DNA of 64,000 nucleotides from Salinimicrobium sediminis (GTDB lineage: Bacteria > Bacteroidota > Bacteroidia > Flavobacteriales > Flavobacteriaceae). Shown piece by piece: positions 51,695-61,940 of the stretch. The notes below the pieces were generated by a model. That model was not told the DNA's origin. It did not search any database and saw nothing but the letters and a program-made list of their open reading frames with translations. The translations under genes and the position numbers were made by a program. The stretch spans positions 186,001-250,000 of the forward strand of contig NZ_OCMF01000001.1 in NCBI RefSeq assembly GCF_900215295.1, read 5' to 3'. How positions within the stretch are numbered: position 1 is the stretch's first letter; every line of letters starts with the position of its first letter.

Positions 51695-52882
51695 ATGTAT
51701 CATTTATCTGACCGTATTAAAAGCATGTCTACCTCACAAACTTTGGCCATGGCAGCCAAAACCCGTGAGCTAAAGGCAGAAGGAAAAGACATTATAGGCT
51801 TAAGCCTGGGTGAACCCGATTTTAATACTCCCGATTTTATTAAAGAGGCCGCAATTCAAGCCATCAATGACAACTACAATTCCTATACTCCGGTTGACGG
51901 TTATGTGGAATTAAAGGATGCGATTATCCATAAATTTAAACGAGACAATGGCCTCACATATGACAGGTCACAGGTTGTAGTATCTACGGGAGCCAAACAA
52001 TCTTTAGCCAATGTTGCAATGGTGATGTTGAATCCAGGGGATGAAGTGATCTTACCTTGTCCTTATTGGGTAAGCTATGCCGAAATTGTGAAGCTGGCAG
52101 AAGGAGTACCCGTCGAAGTTCCTACCTCTGTGGAATCTGATTTTAAGATGACTCCGCAGCAGCTTGAAGCTGCCATTACTCCTAAAACCCGCATGCTTTG
52201 GTACAGTTCTCCTTCCAATCCCAGCGGGATGGTGTACAGCAGGGACGAATTACGTGCTTTAGCTGATGTGCTGGTAAAACATCCGGATATTATAGTAGTA
52301 AGTGACGAAATTTACGAGCACATCAACTTTGTTGGAGAACACGCCTCTATGGCTCAGTTTGAGGATATGTACGACCGTGTGGTAACAGTAAACGGGGTAT
52401 CAAAAGCCTTTGCAATGACCGGTTGGAGAATTGGTTATATTGGTGCTCCTGCCGAAATTGCCCGCGCCTGTAACAAGATGCAGGGCCAGATCACCAGCGG
52501 CGCAAATTGTATAGCACAGCGTGCAGTGATCACTGCTCTGGAAGCTCCCGTGAGCAAGATCCAATACATGATCGACAGATTTAAAAGCAGGAGAAAATTG
52601 ATTATTGATCTCATGTCCGAAATTCCCGGTTTTGCTATTACCGAGCCCGAAGGCGCTTTTTATGTTTTCCCGGATGTGTCTTACTTCTTTGGAAAGACCA
52701 TCAATGGTTATGAAATCAAAGATGCTACAGATTTTTCCATGTTCCTTTTGGAAAAGGCTCTTGTGGCCACTGTAACCGGAGACGCTTTTGGTAGTCCTAA
52801 TTGCATCAGGTTCTCTTACGCAGCCAGTGAAACCGAAATAGAAGAAGCCATGAAGCGGATCAAAAATGCCCTTTCTGAATAG
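51695..52882 (+). CDS. Aspartate aminotransferase (class I/II, PLP)
   Basis: Transfers the amino group between aspartate and 2-oxoglutarate. 395 residues, subgroup Ib type. The PLP lysine is in GVSKAFAMTGWRIGYIG; SLGEPDFNTPDF, YSSPSNPSGMVYSRDEL and VVSDEIYEHINF are the usual substrate and cofactor segments, and RFSYAAS near the end holds the carboxylate-binding Arg. Prephenate or other substrates cannot be excluded. A perfect-stem terminator follows. Confidence 0.92.
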   Translation: MYHLSDRIKSMSTSQTLAMAAKTRELKAEGKDIIGLSLGEPDFNTPDFIKEAAIQAINDNYNSYTPVDGYVELKDAIIHKFKRDNGLTYDRSQVVVSTGAKQSLANVAMVMLNPGDEVILPCPYWVSYAEIVKLAEGVPVEVPTSVESDFKMTPQQLEAAITPKTRMLWYSSPSNPSGMVYSRDELRALADVLVKHPDIIVVSDEIYEHINFVGEHASMAQFEDMYDRVVTVNGVSKAFAMTGWRIGYIGAPAEIARACNKMQGQITSGANCIAQRAVITALEAPVSKIQYMIDRFKSRRKLIIDLMSEIPGFAITEPEGAFYVFPDVSYFFGKTINGYEIKDATDFSMFLLEKALVATVTGDAFGSPNCIRFSYAASETEIEEAMKRIKNALSE

Positions 52883-52904
52883 GCTTCAATAATGATATTT
52901 TTCG

Positions 52905-52935
52905 ATCCCCATTCCGCCCGGAATGGGGATTTTTA
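52905..52935 (+). terminator. Terminator after aminotransferase gene
   Basis: ATCCCCATTCC, loop GCCC, GGAATGGGGAT, then TTTTATTT. The rest of the gap to trkH carries the short-unit repeat phrase ACTGATTACTAATTACTGATGACTGA (about 53035-53060, given here as ACTGATTAC / TAATTACTGATG / ACTGA units). Confidence 0.9.
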
Positions 52936-53069
52936 TTTGTCTTCTCCTGATAGCCTCAAATTAGCGAATAGTTTTCTCTGTATCTAACCTCCACGAATGG
53001 GTATAGTTGCTGAAGAACAATAAATTTTACTGACCACTGATTACTAATTACTGATGACTGACCTCTTAA

Positions 53070-54566
53070 CTAACGGTTTCTCCAGAAGAAAGGCGTAAGT
53101 AAGATTAGTACGGTGAAAAGTTCAAGCCTTCCTATAAGCATAAGAAAGCCGCACCACCACTTAGCTGCATCAGGCAAGGCGTCGAAGTTATTTACCGGAC
53201 CCAGGATTCCGAAGGCAGGACCAATATTTCCCAGTGATGAAGCTGCACCTCCAATGGAAGTCTCGAAGTCAAGCCCCATTGAAGCAAGTACTACCGCCCC
53301 TATAATAAAGGACAGCATATAAAGAATAAAGAAGCCCAGGATGTTGAAAACGATTTTTTTACTGATGCTTTTTCCATTGTAGTGAACAGGAAGAACTGCA
53401 TTGGGATGCAGGGTTCTTTTAAATTCAATCAAACCATTCCTAATCATGATCACGTGCCGCATTACTTTCACCCCACCCGCAGTTGAACCGGCAGATCCTC
53501 CCAAAAAGAAAAGCCCGAAAAAGAAAACTGTGAGAAACGGAGTCCACATGGTATAATCGGCAGTAACGAAACCGGTCGTGGTAACAATAGCAAGGATCTG
53601 GAACAAAGAATGCCTGAAGGCGCTCTCAAATTCCCCCAGCACCATAGGGTGTTCAATGGACGAAAGGGAGGGATCTGCTTTATAGTAAACAATAAGCGTG
53701 GCAATTATTGTAAATCCAATTATAAAATAAGAATACCATTTGAATTCTTCATCACGCAACACTTTGTTGAACCTGCCTTTGAAACCAAAATAGCTGATAA
53801 CAAAATTAGTACCGGCCAAAAACATGAATAAGCTTATGATATGCTGCACCAGCGGATTATCATTCCAATATGCTATACTTGCATTTTTAGTTGAGAATCC
53901 TCCCGTAGAAAGCGTGCTTAAGGAATGATTTACGGCATCAAATAAGCCCATTCCTGCAAGGTATAACAGGATAGTTTCAGCAAAGGTTAGTCCTACATAG
54001 ATGAACCATAGCCTTTTAGCGGTATCGGTGATCCTGGGTTTAAGTTTATCGGCACTTGGTCCGGGCGCTTCCGCAGCAAATAACTGCATTCCCCCAATTC
54101 CCAGTAATGGCAAAATTGCAATGGCAAGAACAATAATTCCCATCCCTCCTATCCAATGGGTAAGACTTCGCCAAAATAAAAGCCCCCTGGGAATTGATTC
54201 AATATCATTTAAAATTGAAGCTCCCGTCGTGGTGTAACCCGACATGGTCTCAAAAAAAGCATTTGTAAAGGAGGGGATGCTTTGGCTTATTACATACGGA
54301 AGCGTTCCGCTAAGAGCCATAAAGATCCATCCAAGGGTAACTATGAGATAGCCGTCTCTCTTTTTCACCTCCCGCTTATGTCCCCGGGTGAGTAGCATGG
54401 CTAATGCTCCAACGCCCATAGTGATCAAGGCAGCCGCAAGGATCTCAAGGGTCACCCCATCGTTATAATAGAAGCTAACGACGGCAGCTGTTAGCATAAA
54501 ACCTCCATTACACACCAGGAGCACCCCCATAATATGACTTATAATGGGCTTATTAAGTCTTGGCAT
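53070..54566 (-). CDS. trkH: Trk-type potassium uptake protein, channel subunit
   Basis: Membrane K+ channel subunit, 498 residues. The four pore-loop signatures around the selectivity filter are visible: TTTGASIL (about 112-119), LSTGGFSTK (about 220), TTTGFVTAD (about 339) and LGNIGPAFG (about 450). Works with the TrkA/KtrA-like regulator encoded just upstream, whose stop codon overlaps this gene's start by one base. Confidence 0.95.
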   Translation of the reverse strand: MPRLNKPIISHIMGVLLVCNGGFMLTAAVVSFYYNDGVTLEILAAALITMGVGALAMLLTRGHKREVKKRDGYLIVTLGWIFMALSGTLPYVISQSIPSFTNAFFETMSGYTTTGASILNDIESIPRGLLFWRSLTHWIGGMGIIVLAIAILPLLGIGGMQLFAAEAPGPSADKLKPRITDTAKRLWFIYVGLTFAETILLYLAGMGLFDAVNHSLSTLSTGGFSTKNASIAYWNDNPLVQHIISLFMFLAGTNFVISYFGFKGRFNKVLRDEEFKWYSYFIIGFTIIATLIVYYKADPSLSSIEHPMVLGEFESAFRHSLFQILAIVTTTGFVTADYTMWTPFLTVFFFGLFFLGGSAGSTAGGVKVMRHVIMIRNGLIEFKRTLHPNAVLPVHYNGKSISKKIVFNILGFFILYMLSFIIGAVVLASMGLDFETSIGGAASSLGNIGPAFGILGPVNNFDALPDAAKWWCGFLMLIGRLELFTVLILLTPFFWRNR

Positions 54567-55915
54567 TACAGGAACAATTTTTCAACTTTCTGAATAGCAT
54601 GAGGCAAACAACAAATTACAATTCGGTCGCCGGGGAGAATTTTATAATTTCCAAGCGCAATTTGCCCAACCCCGTTGCGAATAGCACCACCAATAATCGC
54701 CGATCTTGGAAACTCCAGATCCACAATTCTTTTATTTGAAACTTTTGACGAGGGCTTTACTATAAATTCCAGCAGCTCTGCGTCCATATTGCTAAGACGG
54801 GTCATCGCCACAACTTCCCCTTTTCTTATATATCTAAAAATATTACTCGCAGCCAATAATTTTTTATTGATAAGCGTGTCAATACCTATGGAATGGCTCA
54901 GCTGAAAATAATCCATGTTTTCCACCAAAGCAATTGTCCTCTTTACATTTTTGGACTTTGCCACAAGGCAGGTCATAATATTGGTTTCAGAATTTCCCGT
55001 AACGGCAATAAACGCATCCATATCCTGAATGCTTTCCTCTTCCAACAATTCAACATTGCGGCCGTCCCCATGAATAATGAGGGCTTTAGGTAGTTCATCG
55101 GCAAGGTCAAAGGCGGTATCTTTATCACTTTCAATGAGCTTCACATTCATCTTCTTTTTGCAAAGATCCATGGAGGCTTTTCTTCCAATTTTACTTCCCC
55201 CCAGGATCATCACGTTCTTCATTTGCTGCCTCTTTTTCCCGGTAAGTTTATAGAGATCATTTACGCCTCCCCGCGTGGTCACAAAATACACCTGGTCTCC
55301 ATCCTTAAAAGAAGTGTTACCTCTTGGAATAATAGTTTCTGTAGTATCCCTTCGCCTCATTGCAATAGGCATAAAATGTATTCCCGGGAAGATCCTGGCT
55401 GTTTCTTTTACAGACTTCCCTACAAAAGCAGCAGATTCCGTAAGCGTTAATCCTACCATGGTTAGCGCTCCTTCTTCGAACTCATAGCTGTCGTTAAAAG
55501 CCGATTGATTGAGCAACAACTCAATTTCACGGGCTGCTAGCGCTTCGGGAGAAATTAGTTCGTCTATACCAAATTGGGTGAAACCAATTTCCTCCTTATT
55601 TTCCAAAAATTCAGTATTGGCAATTCTGGCAATAGTACGCTTGGCACCTAATTGTTTTGCCAGTACGCATACGGTAATATTGGTGGTTTCACTGCTGGTC
55701 ACTCCTATCACCAGATCGCAATATTTGACCTGGGCATCTTTTAGAACAGCAATTGAAGTAGCGTCCCCTCTCAAAGTGCGAATATCCAGATGTGCATCTG
55801 CATAGAGCAGGTGCTCTCTATTGTTATCGATCAAGGTGATGTCCTGTGATTCAAAAGACAACAATTTTGCTAAATGAAATCCTACCTCACCGGCACCGGC
55901 AATGATTATTTTCAT
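54566..55915 (-). CDS. trkA: Trk potassium transport regulator (NAD-binding)
   Basis: Cytoplasmic gating subunit of the Trk K+ system, 449 residues, with two RCK units in tandem. Rossmann motifs: [17 protein letters not shown] at the start and [17 protein letters not shown] at about 232; each is followed by a TrkA-C-type domain. A promoter with TAACTTTG is upstream, and trkH follows in the same operon. Confidence 0.95.
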   Translation of the reverse strand: MKIIIAGAGEVGFHLAKLLSFESQDITLIDNNREHLLYADAHLDIRTLRGDATSIAVLKDAQVKYCDLVIGVTSSETTNITVCVLAKQLGAKRTIARIANTEFLENKEEIGFTQFGIDELISPEALAAREIELLLNQSAFNDSYEFEEGALTMVGLTLTESAAFVGKSVKETARIFPGIHFMPIAMRRRDTTETIIPRGNTSFKDGDQVYFVTTRGGVNDLYKLTGKKRQQMKNVMILGGSKIGRKASMDLCKKKMNVKLIESDKDTAFDLADELPKALIIHGDGRNVELLEEESIQDMDAFIAVTGNSETNIMTCLVAKSKNVKRTIALVENMDYFQLSHSIGIDTLINKKLLAASNIFRYIRKGEVVAMTRLSNMDAELLEFIVKPSSKVSNKRIVDLEFPRSAIIGGAIRNGVGQIALGNYKILPGDRIVICCLPHAIQKVEKLFL

Positions 55916-55940
55916 ATGGGACGTGTAAGTTCAAGAGGGA

Positions 55941-56033
55941 CAAAGTTAAAGTATTTACCTCAACCAAAACAAAATACCCTTTAACTATTTATCTTACACG
56001 CTTCAGCTTTTGGGGGATAATCTTGTATCTTTG
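55941..56033. promoter_or_regulatory. Divergent promoters for trkA and ubiE
   Basis: On the minus strand TAACTTTG (55948-55941), with a TTG 21 bases upstream of it, serves trkA. On the plus strand TATCTTTG (56026-56033) serves ubiE and overlaps the TTG at 56023, which therefore cannot be the ubiE start. Confidence 0.6.
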
Positions 56034-56052
56034 GCAAAAATTTTCTGCTTTC

Positions 56053-56781
56053 ATGGCTAAAAAGATCACTCCTTATAAAGATTCTCAACTCGACAAAAAG
56101 AAACAGGTGGAACAGATGTTCGACACTATCTCCACAAATTATGACGGTTTGAACAGAGTTATTTCTTTTGGAATCGACGTCAAATGGAGGAAGAAAGTGG
56201 TTCAAATGGTATCTGAGACTAATCCGGAATCCGTTTTAGATATTGCTACCGGCACAGGGGATCTTGCCATTAGTTTGGCCAAAACAGGAGCTAAAGAAAT
56301 AATTGGCCTTGACCTATCTGAAGGTATGCTTGCTGTGGGTCGTAAAAAGATCAATGAAGAAAACCTTTCAGGAAAAATAGAAATGATCCAGGGAGATTCT
56401 GAAGCACTTCCTTTTGAAGACGATCGTTTTGACGCCATTACCGTAGCTTTCGGAGTAAGGAATTTTGAAAATCTTGAAAAAGGACTATCAGAAATTCTAC
56501 GGGTCTTAAAACCGGGAGGGATTTTTGTCATTTTAGAGACTTCTGTACCTACCAGATTCCCGTACAAACAAGGGTACGGCATCTACTCCAAATATTTACT
56601 ACCACTTATAGGAAAGTTGTTTTCAAAAGATAAGGTAGCTTACAGTTATTTAAGTGAAAGCGCTGCTGCTTTTCCCTATGGAGAAAAGCTCAACAATATT
56701 TTGAGAAATATTGGGTTTATAGATGTACAGCATAAACCTCAAACTATGGGAGTAGCTACAATTTATGCTGCATCAAAGTAA
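56053..56781 (+). CDS. ubiE: Demethylmenaquinone methyltransferase
   Basis: Final SAM-dependent methylation of menaquinone synthesis (MenG/UbiE), supplying the quinone used by NQR and the respiratory chain. About 242 residues with [19 protein letters not shown] (motif I), [15 protein letters not shown], and [15 protein letters not shown] (motif III). Start set at 56053 ([11 protein letters not shown]), since the longer frame runs into the -7 element. The stop is four bases before porT. Confidence 0.95.
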   Translation: MAKKITPYKDSQLDKKKQVEQMFDTISTNYDGLNRVISFGIDVKWRKKVVQMVSETNPESVLDIATGTGDLAISLAKTGAKEIIGLDLSEGMLAVGRKKINEENLSGKIEMIQGDSEALPFEDDRFDAITVAFGVRNFENLEKGLSEILRVLKPGGIFVILETSVPTRFPYKQGYGIYSKYLLPLIGKLFSKDKVAYSYLSESAAAFPYGEKLNNILRNIGFIDVQHKPQTMGVATIYAASK

Positions 56782-56785
56782 GTAT

Positions 56786-57493
56786 ATGAAGAAATATCTT
56801 ATCCTGGCACTGGTGCTGTTTTGTGCTCTTCCTGCACAGGCACAGCTTTTTGGCGGAGAAAAAGTGATCAATAGCCCAAATTTTGATAAGCAAAGGTTTT
56901 CCTGGGGATATTTCCTGGGATTCAATACCTACGATTTTGACATTGATTATAAGAATTACATAGCCAGTCCGGCTACAGGCAAAGATTTCTCTGTAGATCG
57001 AACTATTGGTTTTAATGTTGGAATGATAGGGAATATGAGACTTGGGGAACACCTGGACCTTCGCCTCGAACCCGGAGTTTCTTTTAACCGCATCAACTTT
57101 CAATTTACCAAAGCCGATCAAAAAACCTTTAGGGAGATCAATTCTACCTTTGTTCATGTTCCGCTTTTATTGAAGTTCTCAACGACCCGCATCAACAATT
57201 TCAAACCTTTTGTAGTTGGTGGTGTTTCGACCTCCATCAACCTTTCCAGTAACGAGAATAACCCTGACGATAATGATGACGGTCAATTTCGGATGACCAC
57301 AAATAATTACTATTACGAAATAGGATTTGGAATAGACCTTTATCTATACTATTTTAAATTTACCCCTTCGATTCGGGGAGTTTTTGCAATTAATGATGAA
57401 TTCGTTAGAGATGACAATCCAAACAATTTCTATTCGGGAAATGTGGATAAAATGTCTTCGCGCGGATTGTTCCTGAATTTTACTTTTCAGTAA
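56786..57493 (+). CDS. porT: Type IX secretion protein PorT (SprT)
   Basis: An outer-membrane beta-barrel of about 235 residues needed for T9SS secretion in Porphyromonas (PorT) and Flavobacterium (SprT). Signal peptide MKKYLILALVLFCALPAQAQ; barrel strands alternate (FSWGYFLGFNTYDF, LRLEPGVSFNRINFQF, RGLFLNFTFQ as the terminal strand with final aromatic). Assignment rests on this sequence and on the ubiE-porT-SpoU order familiar from Flavobacteriia. Start at 56786 gives the signal peptide; upstream codons overlap ubiE. Confidence 0.85.
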   Translation: MKKYLILALVLFCALPAQAQLFGGEKVINSPNFDKQRFSWGYFLGFNTYDFDIDYKNYIASPATGKDFSVDRTIGFNVGMIGNMRLGEHLDLRLEPGVSFNRINFQFTKADQKTFREINSTFVHVPLLLKFSTTRINNFKPFVVGGVSTSINLSSNENNPDDNDDGQFRMTTNNYYYEIGFGIDLYLYYFKFTPSIRGVFAINDEFVRDDNPNNFYSGNVDKMSSRGLFLNFTFQ

Positions 57494-58223
57494 GCGTTCT
57501 CCTTCTGAATTCACTGAGGAAGATCGCAGTTGCAGTGGCTACATTCAGGCTTTCAGTTTTTTGACTGCTTCCAAACTGAGGAATCGCCAGTTTTTGGGTG
57601 ACCAGTTTTTCTATTTCAGAAGAAATCCCATTTGCTTCATTACCCATAACCAAGATCCCTTCAGCTGAAAGTGCCTGTGTATAGACATTTTCACCTTCTA
57701 AAAATGCTCCAAATACCGGGGTATTTTTATTTGCTTCAGCTAAAAATTCCGGAAGGTCCACATAATGAATCTGCACCCTTGCAATGGAACCCATTGTAGC
57801 CTGCACCACCTTTGGATTATAGCAATCTACAGTTCCGCGGGAACAAATTAACTGCTCTACTCCAAACCAGTCACACATCCTGATGATAGTACCAAGATTG
57901 CCGGGGTCCTTGATCCCATCAAGAGCTACCTGCAAGCCTTTTGCTTCAGGTTTTCCCTGCTTCGGAATGTGAAAAACAGCAAGAGCAGTCTGAGGTGTGC
58001 TTAGGTTACTGATCTTTTTTAATTCAGCTTCAGAAATAAAAACACTCCTCTCCCCTGGTGCTTCGAAAATATCCTCTGTGGTATAAAGAGAATGCAGTTT
58101 TAGCTGTGAATCGAGCAGTTCAAAAATGCCTTTTTTGCCCTCTATTACAAACAGCTCTTCTTTTATCCTGAATTTTTTTTGTGACAGGCTTTTTATAAGT
58201 TTAATTTGGCTTTTGCTAAACAT
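57480..58223 (-). CDS. SpoU/TrmH-family RNA 2'-O-methyltransferase
   Basis: A 247-residue SPOUT enzyme methylating ribose 2'-OH in rRNA or tRNA. An N-terminal substrate-binding domain (about 1-95) precedes the knotted catalytic domain with DGIKDPGNLGTIIRMCDWFG (motif 1), GILVMGNEANGIS (motif 2) and PQFGSSQKTESLNVATATAIFLSEF (motif 3, given in part). Target nucleotide unknown. Convergent with porT, overlapping 14 bases. Confidence 0.9.
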   Translation of the reverse strand: MFSKSQIKLIKSLSQKKFRIKEELFVIEGKKGIFELLDSQLKLHSLYTTEDIFEAPGERSVFISEAELKKISNLSTPQTALAVFHIPKQGKPEAKGLQVALDGIKDPGNLGTIIRMCDWFGVEQLICSRGTVDCYNPKVVQATMGSIARVQIHYVDLPEFLAEANKNTPVFGAFLEGENVYTQALSAEGILVMGNEANGISSEIEKLVTQKLAIPQFGSSQKTESLNVATATAIFLSEFRRRTLTEK

Positions 58224-58233
58224 ACCAAAGTTG

Positions 58234-58241
58234 TATTTTTG
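58234..58241 (+). promoter_or_regulatory. -7 promoter element of tamL (TATTTTTG)
   Basis: Matches TAnnTTTG 20 bases before the TTG start of the Omp85 gene; supports a start at or near 58261. Confidence 0.5.
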
Positions 58242-58260
58242 AGCTCATTAAAAAGGCTAC

Positions 58261-60825
58261 TTGAGACATATTTGGGCAAAAATATCATTAATTCTTTTAA
58301 CCGCTTGTTTTCTCCTTTCCTGTAACGCTGTAAAAAGAGTTGAAGATGATCAAAGGCTACTAACCGACAACACTATTTATGTTGACGGAGAAGAAATTTC
58401 TCAACGCAATATTTACAACCAACTTTACCAGGAGCCGAATACCAGATTTTTAGGTCTTCCCCTGCAGTTGTATCTCTACAACCTGGCAAAACCTGATCCC
58501 GATACTACGTTTTTGAATTGGCTTCATGCCACCCCGAACAGAGAAGAAAAGCTGATCGACCTGCTATCTGAAAAACAGGTGGTTCGACTGGGAAATATTT
58601 ACGTGAACATTAATGAATGGCTTAAAGAATCGGGCGAACCTCCCGCCATTGTAAGTGAAGATCAAAGTCAGCGTTCTGCCGAAAGACTAAAGGCCTGGTA
58701 CTGGAACAACGGGTGGTTCAATGCAAAAACCAGCTATGAGATCATTCCAACGAAAAGAAAAAGAGCAAAGGTCAATTATTTTGTCACCCCCAGGGAACCC
58801 TATTTTGTGGATTCAATCACCACCAGAATTGCTTCCATTGTTGCCGATTCTATTTATAAGGCTCACAAAGCAGGATCTGCTATAGTACCGGGAGTACAGT
58901 ATAAAACTCAGGATTACGGAGCAGAACGGGAACGGCTAACGCAACTATTCCGGAACAATGGACTCTATCATTTTGAACAGGAATATATAAGCTTCGAAGC
59001 CGACACAATAAATACCGGCAATAAGGTTAATACCGCTCTTATTATACAAAACAGGGAAGCCAACGTTGACGGGGTAGACACCCGAATTCCATTCAAGGTT
59101 CACAAAATAAGCAAGGTGAATATTTTTCCTGATTACAAATATGAAAATCGCAGCCTGCCTATTACAGATACTGCCTCCAATGAAGGTTATGACCTCTATA
59201 GTTTTGAAAAATTAAAATTCCGCCCCAATGCGCTCACCAATGCCATCTTTATCACTCCTGAATCCATATATTCTGATGCTGACCGAACCCTCACCTACAA
59301 TAGGATCAATCAATTGAGGATTTTCAGGTATCCAAATATTCAGTACATGGAGGACCCTTCGGATTCCACTGGAACTAATCTTATTGCAAATGTTTTTCTC
59401 ACCCCGAGGCAAAAATATTCTCTTGGGTTCGAATTTGATCTATCACAGAGTAACATTCAGAAATTCGGAATCGGATTTGGTGGTTCCCTGTTGATCCGGA
59501 ATGTATTTAGAGGTGCAGAGATCCTGGAGATCTCCGGCCGCGGAAGCATAGGTTCCTCAAAAGATGCAGCTAATGATTCCGACAGGTTCTTTGACATTAC
59601 TGAACTGGGAGTAGATGTGGATCTCACCCTACCCCGAATTCTTTTCCCATTTTCAACCGATCGTTTCATCCCCAAATACATGTACCCTTTCACAACGCTG
59701 GGAGTGGGTGCAAGTACTCAAACCAATATAGGCTTAGACAAACAAAGCTTTACAGCAGTTATGAATTATCGCTGGTTGCCAAATGAGCAGCTCACCTATT
59801 TGATGGACCTGGTAAATGTGCAGTATGTAAGAAATTTAAATACTGCAAATTATTTCAATGTCTACCGCAACTCTTATATTGAACTTAACCAGGTTGCCAC
59901 GGCTGAAAATGTGGATTTTCCGGATCTTTATTTTGAATTAGATGGAACCGGAGACCGGTTCCTTACAATTCCCGAAGGTGCCAATATGTTCCTAAGGGCC
60001 GCAAGCCTGGGTGAAATTAACAGTCTTACCGGCAATCAAACCCAGGTCCTTAATGACATAAGAGAGCGAAAGAACAGGCTCACCGAAGACAACCTCATTT
60101 CGTCGACTAACTTCTCTTATATTCTCAATAAAAAAGAAAATATTTATGACGAGGACTTTTCACGGTTACGTGTAAAGCTGGAAACCGCAGGGAATATACT
60201 TTCTGCAATCTCTAAGTTGGGAGTCGTGGAAGAAGATGAAAGCGGCAGGTACAGCATTTTTGGAGTTAATTTTTCTCAGTACGTAAAGACTGAAATAGAT
60301 TATATTAAACATTGGGACCTGGAAAGAGGAAATGTAGTTGCCATCCGCACCTTTGGCGGAATAGCTGTTCCTTATGGGAATTCCAACAGTATTCCTTTCA
60401 TCCGTTCCTTTTTTGCGGGGGGACCAAATGATAACCGGGCCTGGCAACCATACTCCCTTGGCCCCGGAAGCAGCGGTGGCCGAAATGAATTTAATGAGGC
60501 CAATTTGAAGATCGCATTAAGTGCAGAATACAGGTTCAATCTTTTTGGAGATTTGAATAGCGCCCTCTTTGTTGATGCAGGCAATATCTGGAATGTTTTT
60601 GATGTTGTTGAAGAAGAAGCATCCACTTTTACAAGTCTGGCAGATCTCGAAGAGTTGGCAGTAGGTACAGGTATGGGACTAAGATACGATTTCGACTTCT
60701 TCGTCCTGAGGTTTGATGTCGGATTTAAAACCTACGATCCGGCCCTGGAAGCCGGGAACCGCTGGTTTAAAGGCTACAATCTTTCAAAAGCTGTATTTAA
60801 TGTAGGGATCAATTATCCTTTTTAA
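58261..60825 (+). CDS. tamL: TamL, BamA/TamA-family outer membrane lipoprotein
   Basis: An 854-residue Omp85 protein with a lipoprotein signal (Cys21 in LLSCNAVKRV), the feature that separates Bacteroidota TamL from TamA. POTRA-like domains occupy about 25-380; the 16-stranded barrel follows, with FFAGGPNDNRAWQPYSLGPG (about 717-736, the conserved VRGF-like loop region reads DNRAW) and a terminal strand ending in NYPF. Role: insertion of outer-membrane proteins together with TamB, which is not adjacent here. The start is a TTG; no ATG lies before the signal sequence. Confidence 0.85.
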   Translation: MRHIWAKISLILLTACFLLSCNAVKRVEDDQRLLTDNTIYVDGEEISQRNIYNQLYQEPNTRFLGLPLQLYLYNLAKPDPDTTFLNWLHATPNREEKLIDLLSEKQVVRLGNIYVNINEWLKESGEPPAIVSEDQSQRSAERLKAWYWNNGWFNAKTSYEIIPTKRKRAKVNYFVTPREPYFVDSITTRIASIVADSIYKAHKAGSAIVPGVQYKTQDYGAERERLTQLFRNNGLYHFEQEYISFEADTINTGNKVNTALIIQNREANVDGVDTRIPFKVHKISKVNIFPDYKYENRSLPITDTASNEGYDLYSFEKLKFRPNALTNAIFITPESIYSDADRTLTYNRINQLRIFRYPNIQYMEDPSDSTGTNLIANVFLTPRQKYSLGFEFDLSQSNIQKFGIGFGGSLLIRNVFRGAEILEISGRGSIGSSKDAANDSDRFFDITELGVDVDLTLPRILFPFSTDRFIPKYMYPFTTLGVGASTQTNIGLDKQSFTAVMNYRWLPNEQLTYLMDLVNVQYVRNLNTANYFNVYRNSYIELNQVATAENVDFPDLYFELDGTGDRFLTIPEGANMFLRAASLGEINSLTGNQTQVLNDIRERKNRLTEDNLISSTNFSYILNKKENIYDEDFSRLRVKLETAGNILSAISKLGVVEEDESGRYSIFGVNFSQYVKTEIDYIKHWDLERGNVVAIRTFGGIAVPYGNSNSIPFIRSFFAGGPNDNRAWQPYSLGPGSSGGRNEFNEANLKIALSAEYRFNLFGDLNSALFVDAGNIWNVFDVVEEEASTFTSLADLEELAVGTGMGLRYDFDFFVLRFDVGFKTYDPALEAGNRWFKGYNLSKAVFNVGINYPF

Positions 60826-60840
60826 CCCGACTATTTTTCT

Positions 60841-60848
60841 TATTTTTG
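60841..60848 (+). promoter_or_regulatory. -7 promoter element of fbaA (TATTTTTG)
   Basis: Matches TAnnTTTG and lies 19 bases before the fbaA ATG. Confidence 0.55.
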
Positions 60849-60867
60849 TTAGCCTAAATAACAAATC

Positions 60868-61935
60868 ATGAGTCATAATATAAAACCCGGAGTAGCCACT
60901 GGAAAAGAGGTTCAGGAAATATTTAAATATGCCAAAAGCAAGAACTTTGCCTTACCGGCGGTTAACGTCATTGGGTCAAGTACAATAAACGCTGTTTTAG
61001 AAACTGCAGCAGAATTAAATTCCCCGGTAATTATCCAATTTTCCAACGGCGGCGCACAGTTCAATGCCGGGAAAGGCCTTTCTAATAAAGATGAAAAAGC
61101 CGCTATTGCAGGAGCTATTGCGGGTGCAAAGCACGTTCATGAATTGGCGGAAGCCTATGGCGCAACTGTGATCCTTCATACAGACCATTGCGCAAAAAAA
61201 CTTACCGGCTGGGTGGATGGAATGCTGGACGCAAGTGAAAAACATTACGAGCAATTTGGAAAGCCTCTTTACAGCTCCCATATGCTTGACCTTTCTGAAG
61301 AGTCTCTTGAAGAAAATATCCAAACCTGCAAAAAGTATCTGGAGCGCATGAGCAAAATGGGAATGACTCTGGAAATAGAACTTGGAGTAACCGGAGGAGA
61401 AGAAGACGGTGTAGACAATACAGATGTTGATTCTTCCAAACTTTACACCCAACCCAATGAAGTAGCCTATGCTTATGAAGAGTTAAGCAAAGTGAGTGAC
61501 CAATTCACCATTGCTGCAGCTTTTGGTAATGTTCACGGTGTCTACAAACCCGGAAACGTAAAACTCACTCCTGTAATTCTGAAAAATTCTCAGGATTTTA
61601 TTTCCGAAAAATATGGAGTTGGGAAAAACACTATTGATTTCGTTTTTCACGGCGGGAGTGGTTCAACTGTTGAAGAAATTCGGGAGGCAATCACCTATGG
61701 AGTGATTAAGATGAACATTGATACCGATCTTCAGTATGCTTACCTGGAAGGAATTCGTGACTATATGGGCGAAAAAGCAGATTATCTAAAATCCCAGATA
61801 GGAAATCCTGAAGGCGCAGATGTCCCTAACAAGAAACATTACGACCCAAGAAAATGGATTCGTGAGGGAGAATTAACCTTTAAAGCCCGTCTTAAAAAGG
61901 CCTTTGAAGACCTAAATAATATTAATACACTTTAA
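60868..61935 (+). CDS. fbaA: Fructose-bisphosphate aldolase, class II
   Basis: Zn-dependent aldolase of glycolysis and gluconeogenesis, 355 residues, class IIA type like E. coli FbaA. Markers: ALPAVNVIGSSTINAVLE, VILHTDHCAKKL (zinc-binding His and catalytic Asp), LEIELGVTGGEEDGVDN and VFHGGSGSTVEEI (zinc and phosphate binding), and VIKMNIDTDLQYA. It has its own promoter, and ends in a hairpin terminator that also carries the promoter of accD. Confidence 0.96.
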   Translation: MSHNIKPGVATGKEVQEIFKYAKSKNFALPAVNVIGSSTINAVLETAAELNSPVIIQFSNGGAQFNAGKGLSNKDEKAAIAGAIAGAKHVHELAEAYGATVILHTDHCAKKLTGWVDGMLDASEKHYEQFGKPLYSSHMLDLSEESLEENIQTCKKYLERMSKMGMTLEIELGVTGGEEDGVDNTDVDSSKLYTQPNEVAYAYEELSKVSDQFTIAAAFGNVHGVYKPGNVKLTPVILKNSQDFISEKYGVGKNTIDFVFHGGSGSTVEEIREAITYGVIKMNIDTDLQYAYLEGIRDYMGEKADYLKSQIGNPEGADVPNKKHYDPRKWIREGELTFKARLKKAFEDLNNINTL

Positions 61936-61940
61936 ACCTA

